Notes: a model not told the origin generated them from the letters alone. A stretch of DNA of 26,186 nt from RGIG1668 sp045124495 (GCA_045124495.1 JBGVLX010000090.1:1-26186); one strand, 5' to 3'; positions 1-8,008 are shown, numbered from the stretch's first letter. Program-made: numbers and translations.

Positions 1-140
1 GCAACATCTACTCTGTCCTGATATGGGTTCGACAATTTTGCAACAACTTTTCCATTACGAGTAATATAAATATCCTCTGTTTCTGCAAGCATAAGATATT
101 TGCCAAGATTAATTTTCAATTCAGTTGCGGTAATAGACAT
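1..140 (-). CDS. Phd/YefM-type antitoxin, N-terminal part (runs off the window)
   Basis: The first 46 codons of a minus-strand gene are visible and the rest lies before base 1. The protein starts MSITATELKINLGKYLMLAE and continues with an IYITRNGKVVAKLS segment. This is the usual N-terminal DNA-binding part of Phd/YefM antitoxins, where a short helix-rich start leads into an 'I-T-R-N-G-K-P/V-V-A' strand. Such proteins neutralise a RelE/Doc/YoeB-like toxin and repress their own operon. The ATG has a good ribosome site (AAAGGGG, about 8 bases upstream). Upstream are a near-consensus promoter and a large palindrome, fitting autorepression. A partner toxin gene would be expected just outside the window but cannot be seen. 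The family call is from motif recognition; the pairing is inference. Confidence 0.8.
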   Translation of the reverse strand, partial: MSITATELKINLGKYLMLAETEDIYITRNGKVVAKLSNPYQDRVDV

Positions 141-208
141 ATCATAATCCCCTTTCTTAAAGAACAACTATTTATCGTTATAAAAAGAGAATCTTTCTTT
201 TCAATTAT

Positions 209-237
209 ATTATACACAAATCGAACGATTTTATCAA
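209..237 (-). promoter_or_regulatory. Sigma-A promoter of the antitoxin gene
   Basis: Reading the minus strand, TTGATA (237-232) and TATAAT (214-209) are separated by exactly 17 bases. The start codon at 140 lies about 60 bases past the expected transcription start. The spacer and the -35 lie inside the 218-253 palindrome. Confidence 0.8.
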
Positions 238-253
238 TAAAATCGTTCGATTT
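218..253. promoter_or_regulatory. Perfect 17-bp-arm palindrome, likely antitoxin operator
   Basis: The left arm 218-234 (AAATCGAACGATTTTAT) is repeated in inverse at 237-253 with only a 2-base centre and no mismatch. It covers the -35 hexamer and the spacer of the antitoxin promoter, so a protein bound here would block RNA polymerase. Phd/YefM antitoxins commonly bind such palindromes in their own promoter; that this antitoxin binds here is inference. It is unlikely to be a terminator because it sits upstream of the gene and over its promoter. Confidence 0.7.
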
Positions 254-336
254 TTACAAATTTTAATATTTACCAAACTTCGAGACTATCCTCTGCATCA
301 ATCCACATTTATAGTCGCATAATTCTACTTTTCATT

Positions 337-876
337 TCAAAGTGAATGCTCATTCAAATACTGAATAAACTCCGGCGTCTTTGACCAGTATTTTATTCCC
401 CAATTTTCAAAATTCCACTCTTCCATATATTCATTGCATTCAAAATCAATTTAATATAACACACCATTTTGTGGAATAAAATTCGTTGGGAAGTAATCAA
501 TGTTAGTATTTTCCGGATAAAGTAACCCACACATTTCTTTTACCTGTGATATGAATATATCTTCCATTTGGTCGTTTTTTACCATGTCAAATATAGTTTC
601 TCCATCAATGTACTCTTTTAAAATTCTCTCCTCAGCAATATCCACATCTATCATTTCAGGAATACGAATACCTATTTTTTTTAATCTTTCATAATCCTTT
701 ATCTCCGCTTGAATCTTATCTCCAAATTGATAATAATCACAAGGTTCATGATGTATCTGCTTCAATACATATTTGCAGTTATTCCTTTCTACCAAATAAG
801 AATATCCGCCTTTTCCTTTCCCAAGCAATTTTATCATCGTGTATTCTATTCCATTAACTTTCATAACATCTGACAT
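337..876 (-). pseudogene. Small kinase-like gene broken by an in-frame TAA
   Basis: From an ATG at 876 (AAGGAT ribosome site about 11 bases upstream; a TTG at 897 is an alternative start) the protein reads MSDVMKVNGIEYTMIKLLGK. It has a glycine-rich loop (LLGKGKGGYSYLVE), a YVLKQI lysine strand, a hinge-like ILKEYIDGET segment and a catalytic-loop-like NIDYFPTNFI. A TAA at 453-451 follows ...QNGVLY. Straight after it, in the same frame, 37 more sense codons run to a TGA at 339-337, beginning IDFECNEYMEEWNFENWGIK. IDFE matches the metal-binding DFG-like site of such kinases, so the stop removes an essential part. The rest of the frame is intact, which points to a recent nonsense mutation. The substrate is unknown. 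A sequencing error at this base is the main alternative. Confidence 0.75.
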
Positions 877-946
877 AAATGAATCATCCTTTTCCAAATA
901 AAATATGACACACTACATTCTTACTCATAACAATTCCCTCTAAATT

Positions 947-2245
947 TTATGTATTGCTTATGCCTTTATGAGCCTCCTCTACCTTTTCTCTGATATCCAG
1001 AAACACCTCTACAAGCATCGGATCAAAATCCTGTCCACTGCCTTCCTGAATGATTTCAAAGCACTTATCCAGTGGTAATGCCTCCCTGTAACATCTCTTT
1101 TCCGATACGGCATCAAACACATCTGCAATTGCCATAATCCTGGCACACAAGGGAATTTCCTTTCGCTTCAACCCTTCTGGGTAACCTTTTCCATTCCATT
1201 TTTCATGATGAAAACGGGCCACCTGGTATGCCATTTGCGTATATTGCTCATTTCGTAAATGTCCGAATGTTTCCTGAATAATGTTTCCACCACTCACTGT
1301 ATGAAGCTTCATGGCTTCAAATTCTTCCTCCGTCAGCTTTGCCGGCTTTTGTAAAATAAGATCAGGAACTGCAATCTTTCCAATATCATGCATAGGTGCA
1401 GCCATATACAAATTTTTCAAATAGTCCTTTGTTAACACATCTTTATAATATCCCCTGTTTCGCAATTCTTCTGCCAGCAATCTAACATAGGCTGTAGTTC
1501 TCTTAATGTGACCACCTGTACTGCCATCTTTATTTTCCACAAGCGTAGCAAATCCCATAATCATTTCATCATGATATTTAGCCAATTCCTCCACTGCCGG
1601 ATTTTCCTGATTTATATATACTCCCAACACAATCACTGTCACACCAATACTGCTGAGTAATGCCTGCGGATGAAACATCTGATAAGCGGTAATACATGCC
1701 AACACAAACAGATATGTAAAAACACTACTTCGTTTATGTTTTTCTATATATCTCCAACGGCCGAAAAATATGATTAAACTGAGTAAAACGTAAATTCCCA
1801 CCATTGCAAAACAGGTGTACACTGAAATACCCATAGAATAATTACTGATTTCACCCTCATAATATTTCAGGGTTGGTATATTCACGATAACCACTAAAAT
1901 ATTTACCATAAATGGACTACATAAAAGCCATATGTCACTCTTTTTTTTGGGAAATCCTGATGTTATGGACAACATATACAAAAACAGCAGGAAAATAAAC
2001 GAATCGATACATATCAGAAAAAATAAATGGAAGATTCGATTGAGATTCTGATTCACTTCTTCCAGATAATTGACGGTATATGCTGTCAATCCGTCGAAAA
2101 AAACACAGACCATGCCTAATATCAAAAGTCCATCAAATAGTGTCAATTTAAACTTCTGCCTAATCCGACTGCACTCCTTATAATTTGTGAACATGATATA
2201 CAAAATAATAAGCATACAACCAAGCTGTAATTTGCAGTATCCCAT
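947..2245 (-). CDS. Membrane-bound HD-GYP c-di-GMP phosphodiesterase
   Basis: A protein of 432 residues. The first ~210 form six or seven hydrophobic segments (for example around 37-52, 76-94, 107-124, 141-161, 176-190 and 196-211), resembling a membrane sensor domain. From about 220 a complete HD-GYP domain follows: H246, the MHDIGK motif (285-290), H315, HHEKWNGKGYPEG (346-358, with GYP at 354-356) and ADVFDAV (374-380). HD-GYP proteins hydrolyse cyclic di-GMP to pGpG or GMP, and all metal-binding positions seem present, so an active enzyme is expected. The ATG has an AAAGGTGG site 6 bases upstream. It is driven by its own strong promoter and ends 70 bases before the kinase-like pseudogene. 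The ligand of the membrane part cannot be told from the sequence. Confidence 0.9.
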   Translation of the reverse strand: MGYCKLQLGCMLIILYIMFTNYKECSRIRQKFKLTLFDGLLILGMVCVFFDGLTAYTVNYLEEVNQNLNRIFHLFFLICIDSFIFLLFLYMLSITSGFPKKKSDIWLLCSPFMVNILVVIVNIPTLKYYEGEISNYSMGISVYTCFAMVGIYVLLSLIIFFGRWRYIEKHKRSSVFTYLFVLACITAYQMFHPQALLSSIGVTVIVLGVYINQENPAVEELAKYHDEMIMGFATLVENKDGSTGGHIKRTTAYVRLLAEELRNRGYYKDVLTKDYLKNLYMAAPMHDIGKIAVPDLILQKPAKLTEEEFEAMKLHTVSGGNIIQETFGHLRNEQYTQMAYQVARFHHEKWNGKGYPEGLKRKEIPLCARIMAIADVFDAVSEKRCYREALPLDKCFEIIQEGSGQDFDPMLVEVFLDIREKVEEAHKGISNT

Positions 2246-2309
2246 GACTATCCACCTTTAATTATCATCTTTTATCTTTTAAATAACACCGTTATATAAC
2301 ATACGATTC

Positions 2310-2338
2310 ATTATATAACTTAAACTTCATTTTGTCAA
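2310..2338 (-). promoter_or_regulatory. Consensus sigma-A promoter of the HD-GYP gene
   Basis: TTGACA (2338-2333) and TATAAT (2315-2310) are separated by 17 bases on the minus strand, a perfect match to the consensus. A 9-bp inverted repeat (GTTATATAA at 2291-2299 and TTATATAAC at 2311-2319) overlaps the -10 and the start region and could be an operator or a 5'-end hairpin. Confidence 0.85.
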
Positions 2339-2352
2339 TTTACACTCCATAC

Positions 2353-2394
2353 AAAAAATGCCTTACCTCAACTACATAACGTCAAGGTAAAGCA
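2353..2394 (-). terminator. Rho-independent terminator after prfA
   Basis: On the minus strand a 14-bp stem (2394-2381 with 2372-2359, including a few G-U pairs, 8-base loop) is followed directly by six T. It lies 62 bases past the prfA stop and just before the HD-GYP promoter, so it closes the rpmE-to-prfA block. Confidence 0.8.
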
Positions 2395-2455
2395 CTTAAG
2401 CTCTTCATCTCATTATCAAATTTTTAATCTAGTACCATTACTTAGGCTATCTTCC

Positions 2456-3529
2456 CTAGTCTTCCTGCATCTTAGCAAGCTTTGCCGCCTGATCTGCTGC
2501 AATACAGGCATCCAGTACTTCCTGAATATCCCCATTCATAATCTTATCCAACTTATACAAAGTAAGATTAATTCTATGGTCCGTTACACGACCTTGAGGG
2601 AAGTTATAGGTACGAATTTTTTCAGAACGGTCTCCGGTACCAATCTGATTTCTTCTTGCTTCTGCTTCTGCATCATGGGCTTTCTGGCACTCGATATCAT
2701 ATAATTTTGCTCTTAACAATGCAAATGCTTTTGCCTTATTCTGTAACTGAGACTTTTCTGTCTGGCTGTAAACTACGATTCCGGATGGGTAATGTGTCAA
2801 ACGTACTGCAGAATCTGTGGTATTTACACATTGTCCACCATTTCCTGATGCACGCATTACGTCAATACGGATATCTTTTTCATCAATCTGAACGTCAACT
2901 TCTTCTGCTTCCGGCATAACCGCTACTGTAATGGTAGAAGTATGGATACGTCCGCCGGATTCTGTTTCAGGGACACGTTGTACTCGGTGTACACCAGATT
3001 CATATTTCATCTTGGAATAAGCACCATTACCGGTAATCATAAAGGTTACGTTCTTCATGCCACCGATTCCAATTTCTTCAAATTCCATAGTTTCCACTTT
3101 CCAGCGTTGACTTTCTGCATAGTGAACATACATACGATATATTTCAGCCGCAAACAATGCTGCTTCATCTCCACCGGCACCGGCACGAATTTCCACAATA
3201 ACATTCTTATCATCGTTCGGATCCTTTGGCAGTAAAAGAATCTTTAATTCCTGCTCCAAAGTTTCCTGAGCTGCTTTGGCTTCGTTTAATTCTTCCTTTG
3301 CAAGCTCTCTCATTTCCTCATCGCTTTCTTCATCCAACATAGAAAGACTGTCTTCAATGGTTTGTTTCGCTGCTTTATACTCCTTATACTTTTCTACGAT
3401 AGGAGATAATTCCGTCTGTTCTTTCATTAATTTCCGAAATCTTTCCTGATTGTTTACCACATCCGGATCATTTAATTCTTGTAAAATCATTTCAAAACGA
3501 TCCACAGTATTTTCTAACTTATCAAACAT
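2456..3529 (-). CDS. prfA: Peptide chain release factor 1
   Basis: RF1 reads UAA and UAG in the ribosomal A site and triggers release of the finished protein. The 357 residues match the family's usual length. Visible are the codon-recognition tripeptide PET (187-189, in HRVQRVPETESGG, a common Firmicutes form), the universal GGQ (231-233, in RASGNGGQCVNTTDSA) that reaches the peptidyl-transferase centre, and an N-terminal helical coiled region (about 1-100). The ATG has an AAAGGA site 9 bases upstream. It follows prmC by 110 bases on the same strand. PrmC methylates the glutamine of GGQ, so the two genes form a functional pair. A terminator follows the gene. Confidence 0.98.
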   Translation of the reverse strand: MFDKLENTVDRFEMILQELNDPDVVNNQERFRKLMKEQTELSPIVEKYKEYKAAKQTIEDSLSMLDEESDEEMRELAKEELNEAKAAQETLEQELKILLLPKDPNDDKNVIVEIRAGAGGDEAALFAAEIYRMYVHYAESQRWKVETMEFEEIGIGGMKNVTFMITGNGAYSKMKYESGVHRVQRVPETESGGRIHTSTITVAVMPEAEEVDVQIDEKDIRIDVMRASGNGGQCVNTTDSAVRLTHYPSGIVVYSQTEKSQLQNKAKAFALLRAKLYDIECQKAHDAEAEARRNQIGTGDRSEKIRTYNFPQGRVTDHRINLTLYKLDKIMNGDIQEVLDACIAADQAAKLAKMQED

Positions 3530-3639
3530 ATTTTCTTTTCCTTTCTCATCTATTTTTCAACATTTACGAAACTATATACCTGTATCACTCTCATATATTA
3601 CACTTTTGCTATTATCTACTTTAGTTTCACAATTGCCTG

Positions 3640-4467
3640 TTACACTTTTCCTACTATAACCCGGTCTAGTCCTGCTAAATCCTGAACACCATAAACCTCA
3701 ACAAATCCTTCTTTTTCCATACACTCCATTACTTCCTTTTTTTGGTCATGTCCAATTTCAAAAAACAACATTCCACCTGGATTTAAATGCTCTTTTCCGT
3801 CCCGAATGATTTTTCGGTAGAAATATAACCCATCTTCTTTTCCGTCCAAAGCAAGCATTGGTTCATATTTTTTTACTTCATCCATGAGTCCCGGAATAAC
3901 AGAACTCTTGATATACGGAGGATTTGATACAATGGCATCAAACTTCTCACTTATATTTTCAAACAAATCACTTTCTACTAATGTTACATTAGAATTTAAA
4001 TTTTGTCCATTTATTTTCGCAACCTCTAAGGCTTTTTTTGAGATATCTGCCAACGACACCTTCATTCCGGACATTTTTTCAATTGAAATTCCAATACAAC
4101 CTGACCCAGTACATAAGTCCAATATAGAAGAAATCCTATCCTTATATTTTAACACTTCTTCCACCAGACATTCCGTATCCTGCCTGGGAATCAACACATT
4201 TTCATTCACATAAAAGGAATATCCCATAAATTCCTGTTTTTCCGTGATATATTGCAAAGGATACCTTCCGGCTCTTTTTCGAATTACATCATTATAATGC
4301 TGCTCCTGCTGGTCATTTAACTCGTTTTCACCATCCAAAATCCATATAATCGAATCTTTTCCTGTAACATATTCCAGCAAATACTTCGCATCCAGGGCAC
4401 TATCCGTAATTTCTGCTTGTTCCAATATATCTTGTCCTTTTTTATATGCCTGCCTCCAAGTAGTCAT
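3640..4467 (-). CDS. prmC: Release factor glutamine N5-methyltransferase
   Basis: PrmC (HemK) uses S-adenosylmethionine to methylate the GGQ glutamine of RF1 and RF2. In 275 residues there is an N-terminal helical domain (1-75), the PRQDTE motif (94-99) typical of the family, the SAM-binding DLCTGSGCIG (117-126) and the catalytic NPPYI (182-186) that holds the glutamine amide. The length is normal for the family. AGGAG lies 8 bases before the ATG. It stands immediately upstream of prfA, whose product it modifies, a very common bacterial arrangement. Confidence 0.97.
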   Translation of the reverse strand: MTTWRQAYKKGQDILEQAEITDSALDAKYLLEYVTGKDSIIWILDGENELNDQQEQHYNDVIRKRAGRYPLQYITEKQEFMGYSFYVNENVLIPRQDTECLVEEVLKYKDRISSILDLCTGSGCIGISIEKMSGMKVSLADISKKALEVAKINGQNLNSNVTLVESDLFENISEKFDAIVSNPPYIKSSVIPGLMDEVKKYEPMLALDGKEDGLYFYRKIIRDGKEHLNPGGMLFFEIGHDQKKEVMECMEKEGFVEVYGVQDLAGLDRVIVGKV

Positions 4468-4609
4468 TCAACCCACTCCTGTTTCTAGATTATCGACACC
4501 CCTTATGCCTCTACCTGCTTTCATACAGCCATTCCGTCACTATACTTCTACAACACAACCTATGTCATACATAAGTTTGTCTTGCTTATTATCTGACTTC
4601 CTGCAATGA

Positions 4610-5749
4610 TTAATCTTCGATTTCTCCCTTTCGGACCGCTTCCACATAAGGTTTCCAGTCAAAAACAGCCTCTACAGACGCAATGGCTACCTCTATCATG
4701 TCATCATCCGGTTCTTTTGTTGTGATTTTTTGCATTGCCATCCCAGGTTTGCTTAGAAATCCTATAATTTTAGAATTACTTCTTCCCGCAAGACGAATCA
4801 GTTCATAAGAAATTCCAGCAATAACAGGTACCAACAATAATCTCACTATAATTCTAAGTGCCACTGTTTCTACCCTGATAAACATAAATAAAAGAATGCT
4901 AATTAAAATAACAAAAATTAAAAAGCTTGTTCCACAACGTTTGTGAATCCTGCTATGCTTCTTCACATTTTCTACCGTTAACTCTTCCCCTGCTTCTAAG
5001 CAGTTAATGGTCTTATGTTCTGCACCATGATACATATAGGTTCTTTTAATATCTTTAATATTAGAAATTAGTACAATATATCCCAAAAAGATACCGATTT
5101 TAATCAGGCCTTCCAACAATGACATCACCAACGCAGAGTCAATCATTGGTTCAAAAATACTGGCAATTAGATATGGAGCTATCATAAATAAACTGATGGA
5201 TATTACCAAAGAAATAGCTATGGTAGCAAACATAAAGGCACTCTCTTTTGCTTTTTCCTTCTCTTCATCTGTAATTTTTTTACTGCCTTCTGACGTTTTT
5301 TTCTCACTTTCCGAATTAGACTCTTGCTCGGATTTCAACGTTTCCAAATCCTCTTTTTTTGCATCTTCCTTGCCTTGATTTCCGTTCTTTTTCTCTGTTG
5401 TTTCTATCTTTTTTATTGTTTCTTTCTCTTCTATTTTTTCTTTCTTTTCTGTTGTTTCTTTCTTTTTTGTTTTCTCTATCTTTTCTTCTGTTTCTTCTTC
5501 CTCTTCTTCAAAGAAAGATGCGGAATAATTTAAACTTTTCATTCCAACTACCAAAGATTCTACAAAATTAACTACTCCCCGGATAAAGGGAGCCTTTAAT
5601 ATCGGATAATCATCACCAATACTCTTCGTTTTCTCCACTTTTGTTTCAATTGACTGGTCTGGCTTTCGAACAGTCATGGCATATTGGTTGCCGTTACGCA
5701 TCATAATTCCTTCCATCAAAGCCTGACCACCGATGGATGTTCTTTTCAT
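4610..5749 (-). CDS. DUF1385 (YqhQ-like) membrane protein with a long Lys/Glu-rich insert
   Basis: A conserved membrane protein of unknown function. Start chosen at the ATG at 5749 (MKRTSIGGQALMEGIMMRNG) because AGAAAGGA lies about 12 bases upstream; the frame could begin 14 codons earlier but that part lacks family similarity. Family motifs seen are GGQALMEGIMMR (7-18), PFIRGVVNF (54-62), YHGAEHKTINCLEAGE (240-255) and HSRIHKRCGTSF (265-276). Hydrophobic segments lie near 172-197, 209-229, 276-291 and 298-316. Residues 80-165 are almost only E, K, T and S, a charged linker much longer than I expect for the family. It follows rpmE past a strong terminator, with no clear promoter of its own, so it probably depends on read-through. 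The same neighbours occur widely in Clostridia (recalled). Confidence 0.9.
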   Translation of the reverse strand: MKRTSIGGQALMEGIMMRNGNQYAMTVRKPDQSIETKVEKTKSIGDDYPILKAPFIRGVVNFVESLVVGMKSLNYSASFFEEEEEETEEKIEKTKKKETTEKKEKIEEKETIKKIETTEKKNGNQGKEDAKKEDLETLKSEQESNSESEKKTSEGSKKITDEEKEKAKESAFMFATIAISLVISISLFMIAPYLIASIFEPMIDSALVMSLLEGLIKIGIFLGYIVLISNIKDIKRTYMYHGAEHKTINCLEAGEELTVENVKKHSRIHKRCGTSFLIFVILISILLFMFIRVETVALRIIVRLLLVPVIAGISYELIRLAGRSNSKIIGFLSKPGMAMQKITTKEPDDDMIEVAIASVEAVFDWKPYVEAVRKGEIED

Positions 5750-5794
5750 TTCATACCAATCCTTTCTATTATTTAACAGGTGTGCTAGCATAAC

Positions 5795-5831
5795 GAAAAA
5801 ATAGGTTGAGATTTCAAAAATCTCAACCTAT
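5795..5831 (-). terminator. Perfect hairpin terminator between rpmE and the DUF1385 gene
   Basis: Arms 5831-5818 and 5814-5801 pair over 14 bases without mismatch around a 3-base loop, and a T run follows on the minus strand. It begins 8 bases after the rpmE stop. Because it stands inside the gene string it probably sets a step-down in expression between the abundant ribosomal protein and the genes behind it. Confidence 0.9.
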
Positions 5832-5839
5832 CATTTTGA

Positions 5840-6049
5840 TTAGTTTGCTTGGCTAACTCCATATTTACGGTTGAATTTATCAATACGACCACGTGCCTGA
5901 GTAGCTTTTTGTTGTCCTGTATAGAATGAGTGACACTTTGAACAAATTTCAACGTGAATGTCTTCCTTAGTTGAACCAGTAACGAATTCATTACCACAGT
6001 TACAAACAACCTTTGCCTGATAGTATTCTGGATGGATTCCTTGTTTCAT
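5840..6049 (-). CDS. rpmE: 50S ribosomal protein L31, zinc-binding type
   Basis: L31 bridges the two ribosomal subunits. The 69-residue protein starts MKQGIHPEYYQAKVVCNCGN and carries the four zinc ligands C16, C18, C36 and C39 (CxC...CxxC), making it the zinc-containing form rather than the zinc-free YtiA/RpmE2 form. Start chosen at the ATG at 6049: GAGGTG lies 6 bases upstream and the MKxGIHPEY start is typical, whereas a GTG three codons earlier overlaps the ribosome site. It has its own promoter with a ~95-nt leader that may be regulatory, and a strong terminator directly after it. Confidence 0.97.
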   Translation of the reverse strand: MKQGIHPEYYQAKVVCNCGNEFVTGSTKEDIHVEICSKCHSFYTGQQKATQARGRIDKFNRKYGVSQAN

Positions 6050-6083
6050 TATTTTCACCTCTTCGTAGATTAATTATAAAATA

Positions 6084-6116
6084 GGCTGACATAAACAGCC
6101 GCAACTGCTCGCTGTT
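6084..6116 (-). promoter_or_regulatory. Candidate autoregulatory leader of rpmE (alternative hairpins)
   Basis: In the transcribed leader AACAGC (6116-6111 on the minus strand) can pair with GCTGTT (6099-6094). The latter overlaps GGCTG (6100-6096), which can pair instead with CAGCC (6088-6084). The two stems exclude each other and end about 25 bases before the ribosome site. Ribosomal protein leaders controlling L31 genes are known in several phyla; that this is one is inference. Confidence 0.35.
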
Positions 6117-6151
6117 ATGAACCTTTATCGTCGTTTTTAAACAGCTTTCTA

Positions 6152-6180
6152 AGTATATCATACTTTTTTTTTATATGCAA
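6152..6180 (-). promoter_or_regulatory. Sigma-A promoter of rpmE
   Basis: Minus strand TTGCAT (6180-6175) and TATACT (6157-6152) with a 17-base, A-rich spacer and an extended -10 (TGA before TATACT). It gives a leader of about 95 nt. Confidence 0.75.
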
Positions 6181-6380
6181 GTTGAAAATTCATTTTTTCT
6201 ATTGTGAAAATTAACAAATTATCTTGTAGATAATTCTTTACTGGACTAAATATTAAACAAATTTATTTTATGATATGATTCCCGTAACCAAATCCAATTT
6301 TCAAAACTCCAATAAAAATTCAGTTATACTATTTACACTGCTAAATTCATAAAAATATCTTAACGCCTATCTAAACCCCT
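6181..6380. other. Intergenic stretch between rho and the rpmE promoter
   Basis: Very AT-rich and without a credible ORF. The only structure is an AT-only 8-bp hairpin at 6217-6235 with no clean T run, which is weak as a terminator for rho. No strong intrinsic terminator for rho is visible, so rho transcripts may run into rpmE. Confidence 0.5.
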
Positions 6381-7916
6381 TTATCTTCTGCCTAAGGACT
6401 TATGAACCAATTCCATAAATTCATTATTATTTGACGTTCTTGCAAATAGCTTTAATACTTCAGAAATTGCATCTTCTTTCTTCTCGCCGGAAAGCTCCCT
6501 TCGAATTAACTCCATGACTTCCTGCTCGTCCTTTTGTAACAACAATTCATCTCTTCTTGTACTGGAACGTGCCAAATCTACTGCCGGGAAAATTCTTCTT
6601 TCCGAAAGACCTCGATCTAATACCAATTCCATATTACCGGTACCTTTAAACTCTTCAAAAACCACTTCATCCATTCGACTTCCGGTTTCTACTAATGCTG
6701 TAGCTAACACGGTCAAACTTCCGCCTTCACGCATATTTCTGGCTGCACCAAAAAATCTTTTTGGCATCTGTAATGCTGCCGGATCAAGACCACCACTTAA
6801 TACCCTTCCACTGGTTGGAACTACTAAATTATAGGCTCTCGCCAGACGGGTAATGCTGTCTAACAAAATTACCACATCATTTTTATGCTCTACCAGTCGT
6901 TTTGCACGTTCAATCACCATTTCGGAAACACGTTTATGGTGTTCCGGTGACTCATCAAAAGTTGAATATATTACCTCTACATTTTCTCCTTCAATCGCCT
7001 CTCTGATATCCGTTACTTCTTCCGGTCTTTCATCAATCAAAAGAACAATTAGTTTTATATCCTTATAATTCTTTGTAATACTGGTTGCAATCTGTTTTAA
7101 TAATGTAGTTTTTCCAACCTTTGGTGGTGCCACTATCATTCCTCTTTGTCCTTTACCAATTGGGGCAACCAAATCCATGATACGCATGGAAATAGGACAA
7201 TGTGGATAATCCAGATGAATTCTTTCATTTGGAAAAATAGGAGTAAGTTCCTCAAACCCCTTTCTTTGGGATGCACTTAAAGGATTCTCTCCATTTACAG
7301 CAGTAATATAAAGTAATGCACTAAATTTTTCACTTTGGGTTTTGATTCTCGTATTACCTTCTAAAATATCACCGGTTTTTAAACCAAAACGTCGAATCTG
7401 TGAAGGAGAAACATAAACATCATTATCTCCCGGTAAATAATTGGCACTTCTTATAAATCCAAATCCTTCCGGCATAACTTCCAAAATCCCCTGTACTTTT
7501 ATACCAGAATCCAATTCAGAGATGTCTTTTTCTTCTTCGTTATTATTCTTTATCTTTCTTCCTTGCTCGATAGACTTTTGATATACAAGTCTTCTGGCAG
7601 TTTCATCCTTGCTAGGCTCTTCCTTTACTGCCCAGTATACAGGTTTTGATGACTCAGTGTTCTTATCTTCTTCACCAGCCTGAATATTCTCTGTTGTTGA
7701 ATAGGTTGTATTTTTCTCATTCTTCACAGATACTTCTTTTTTTTGCTCTTTTGTTTGTTCTTTTGTTGTATCTTCTTTTAATTCTTTTTTCAAATCTTCC
7801 TGTTTTCGATTCAACAACTCAATTAGATCAGACTTCTTCAATCCACTAATTCCTTTTATTCCTTCTTCTTTTGCAATATTTCTTAGTTCATTTAATGTAA
7901 GCTTTTCGTATTCCAT
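6381..7916 (-). CDS. rho: Transcription termination factor Rho
   Basis: Rho is a hexameric RNA helicase that ends transcription. Of 511 residues, 1-38 form the SAP-like Rho-N domain (LRNIAKEEGIKGISGLKKSD), 39-135 a charged, disordered K/E/N-rich insert common in Clostridia and Actinobacteria, and 140-205 the cold-shock-like RNA-binding domain (GILEVMPEGFGFIRS, NDVYVSPSQIRRF). The RecA-type ATPase follows, with Walker A APPKVGKTT (263-271), LLIDERPEEV (292-301), Walker B VVILLDS (348-354) and SGGLDPAALQ (374-383). AAAGGA lies 7 bases before the ATG. A separate promoter with a leader of about 85 nt precedes it, where Rho may control itself as it does in other bacteria. It heads the conserved rho-rpmE-DUF1385-prmC-prfA string. 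Confidence 0.97.
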   Translation of the reverse strand: MEYEKLTLNELRNIAKEEGIKGISGLKKSDLIELLNRKQEDLKKELKEDTTKEQTKEQKKEVSVKNEKNTTYSTTENIQAGEEDKNTESSKPVYWAVKEEPSKDETARRLVYQKSIEQGRKIKNNNEEEKDISELDSGIKVQGILEVMPEGFGFIRSANYLPGDNDVYVSPSQIRRFGLKTGDILEGNTRIKTQSEKFSALLYITAVNGENPLSASQRKGFEELTPIFPNERIHLDYPHCPISMRIMDLVAPIGKGQRGMIVAPPKVGKTTLLKQIATSITKNYKDIKLIVLLIDERPEEVTDIREAIEGENVEVIYSTFDESPEHHKRVSEMVIERAKRLVEHKNDVVILLDSITRLARAYNLVVPTSGRVLSGGLDPAALQMPKRFFGAARNMREGGSLTVLATALVETGSRMDEVVFEEFKGTGNMELVLDRGLSERRIFPAVDLARSSTRRDELLLQKDEQEVMELIRRELSGEKKEDAISEVLKLFARTSNNNEFMELVHKSLGRR

Positions 7917-8008
7917 TTGCTTTCCTTTCTTCGTCAGAGTCCCTAAATATATTTGGCGAATTGCCAGAATCTATAGATGAGCATCAAAAGAATCTATGTA
8001 CTTTTGCT

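Noticed and set aside
884..928. 14-codon ORF (MSKNVVCHILFGKG) with a GAGGG site just before the kinase-like pseudogene
   Set aside because: It has a ribosome site but is very short, and the downstream gene is broken; nothing beyond chance supports it.
4468..4609. Gap between the DUF1385 gene and prmC, searched for a promoter or small gene
   Set aside because: Only weak -10-like sequences without a matching -35 were found, and no ORF with a ribosome site.
5324..5571. Plus-strand Leu/Phe-rich ORFs opposite the DUF1385 gene
   Set aside because: They are shadows of the Lys/Glu-rich insert on the other strand.
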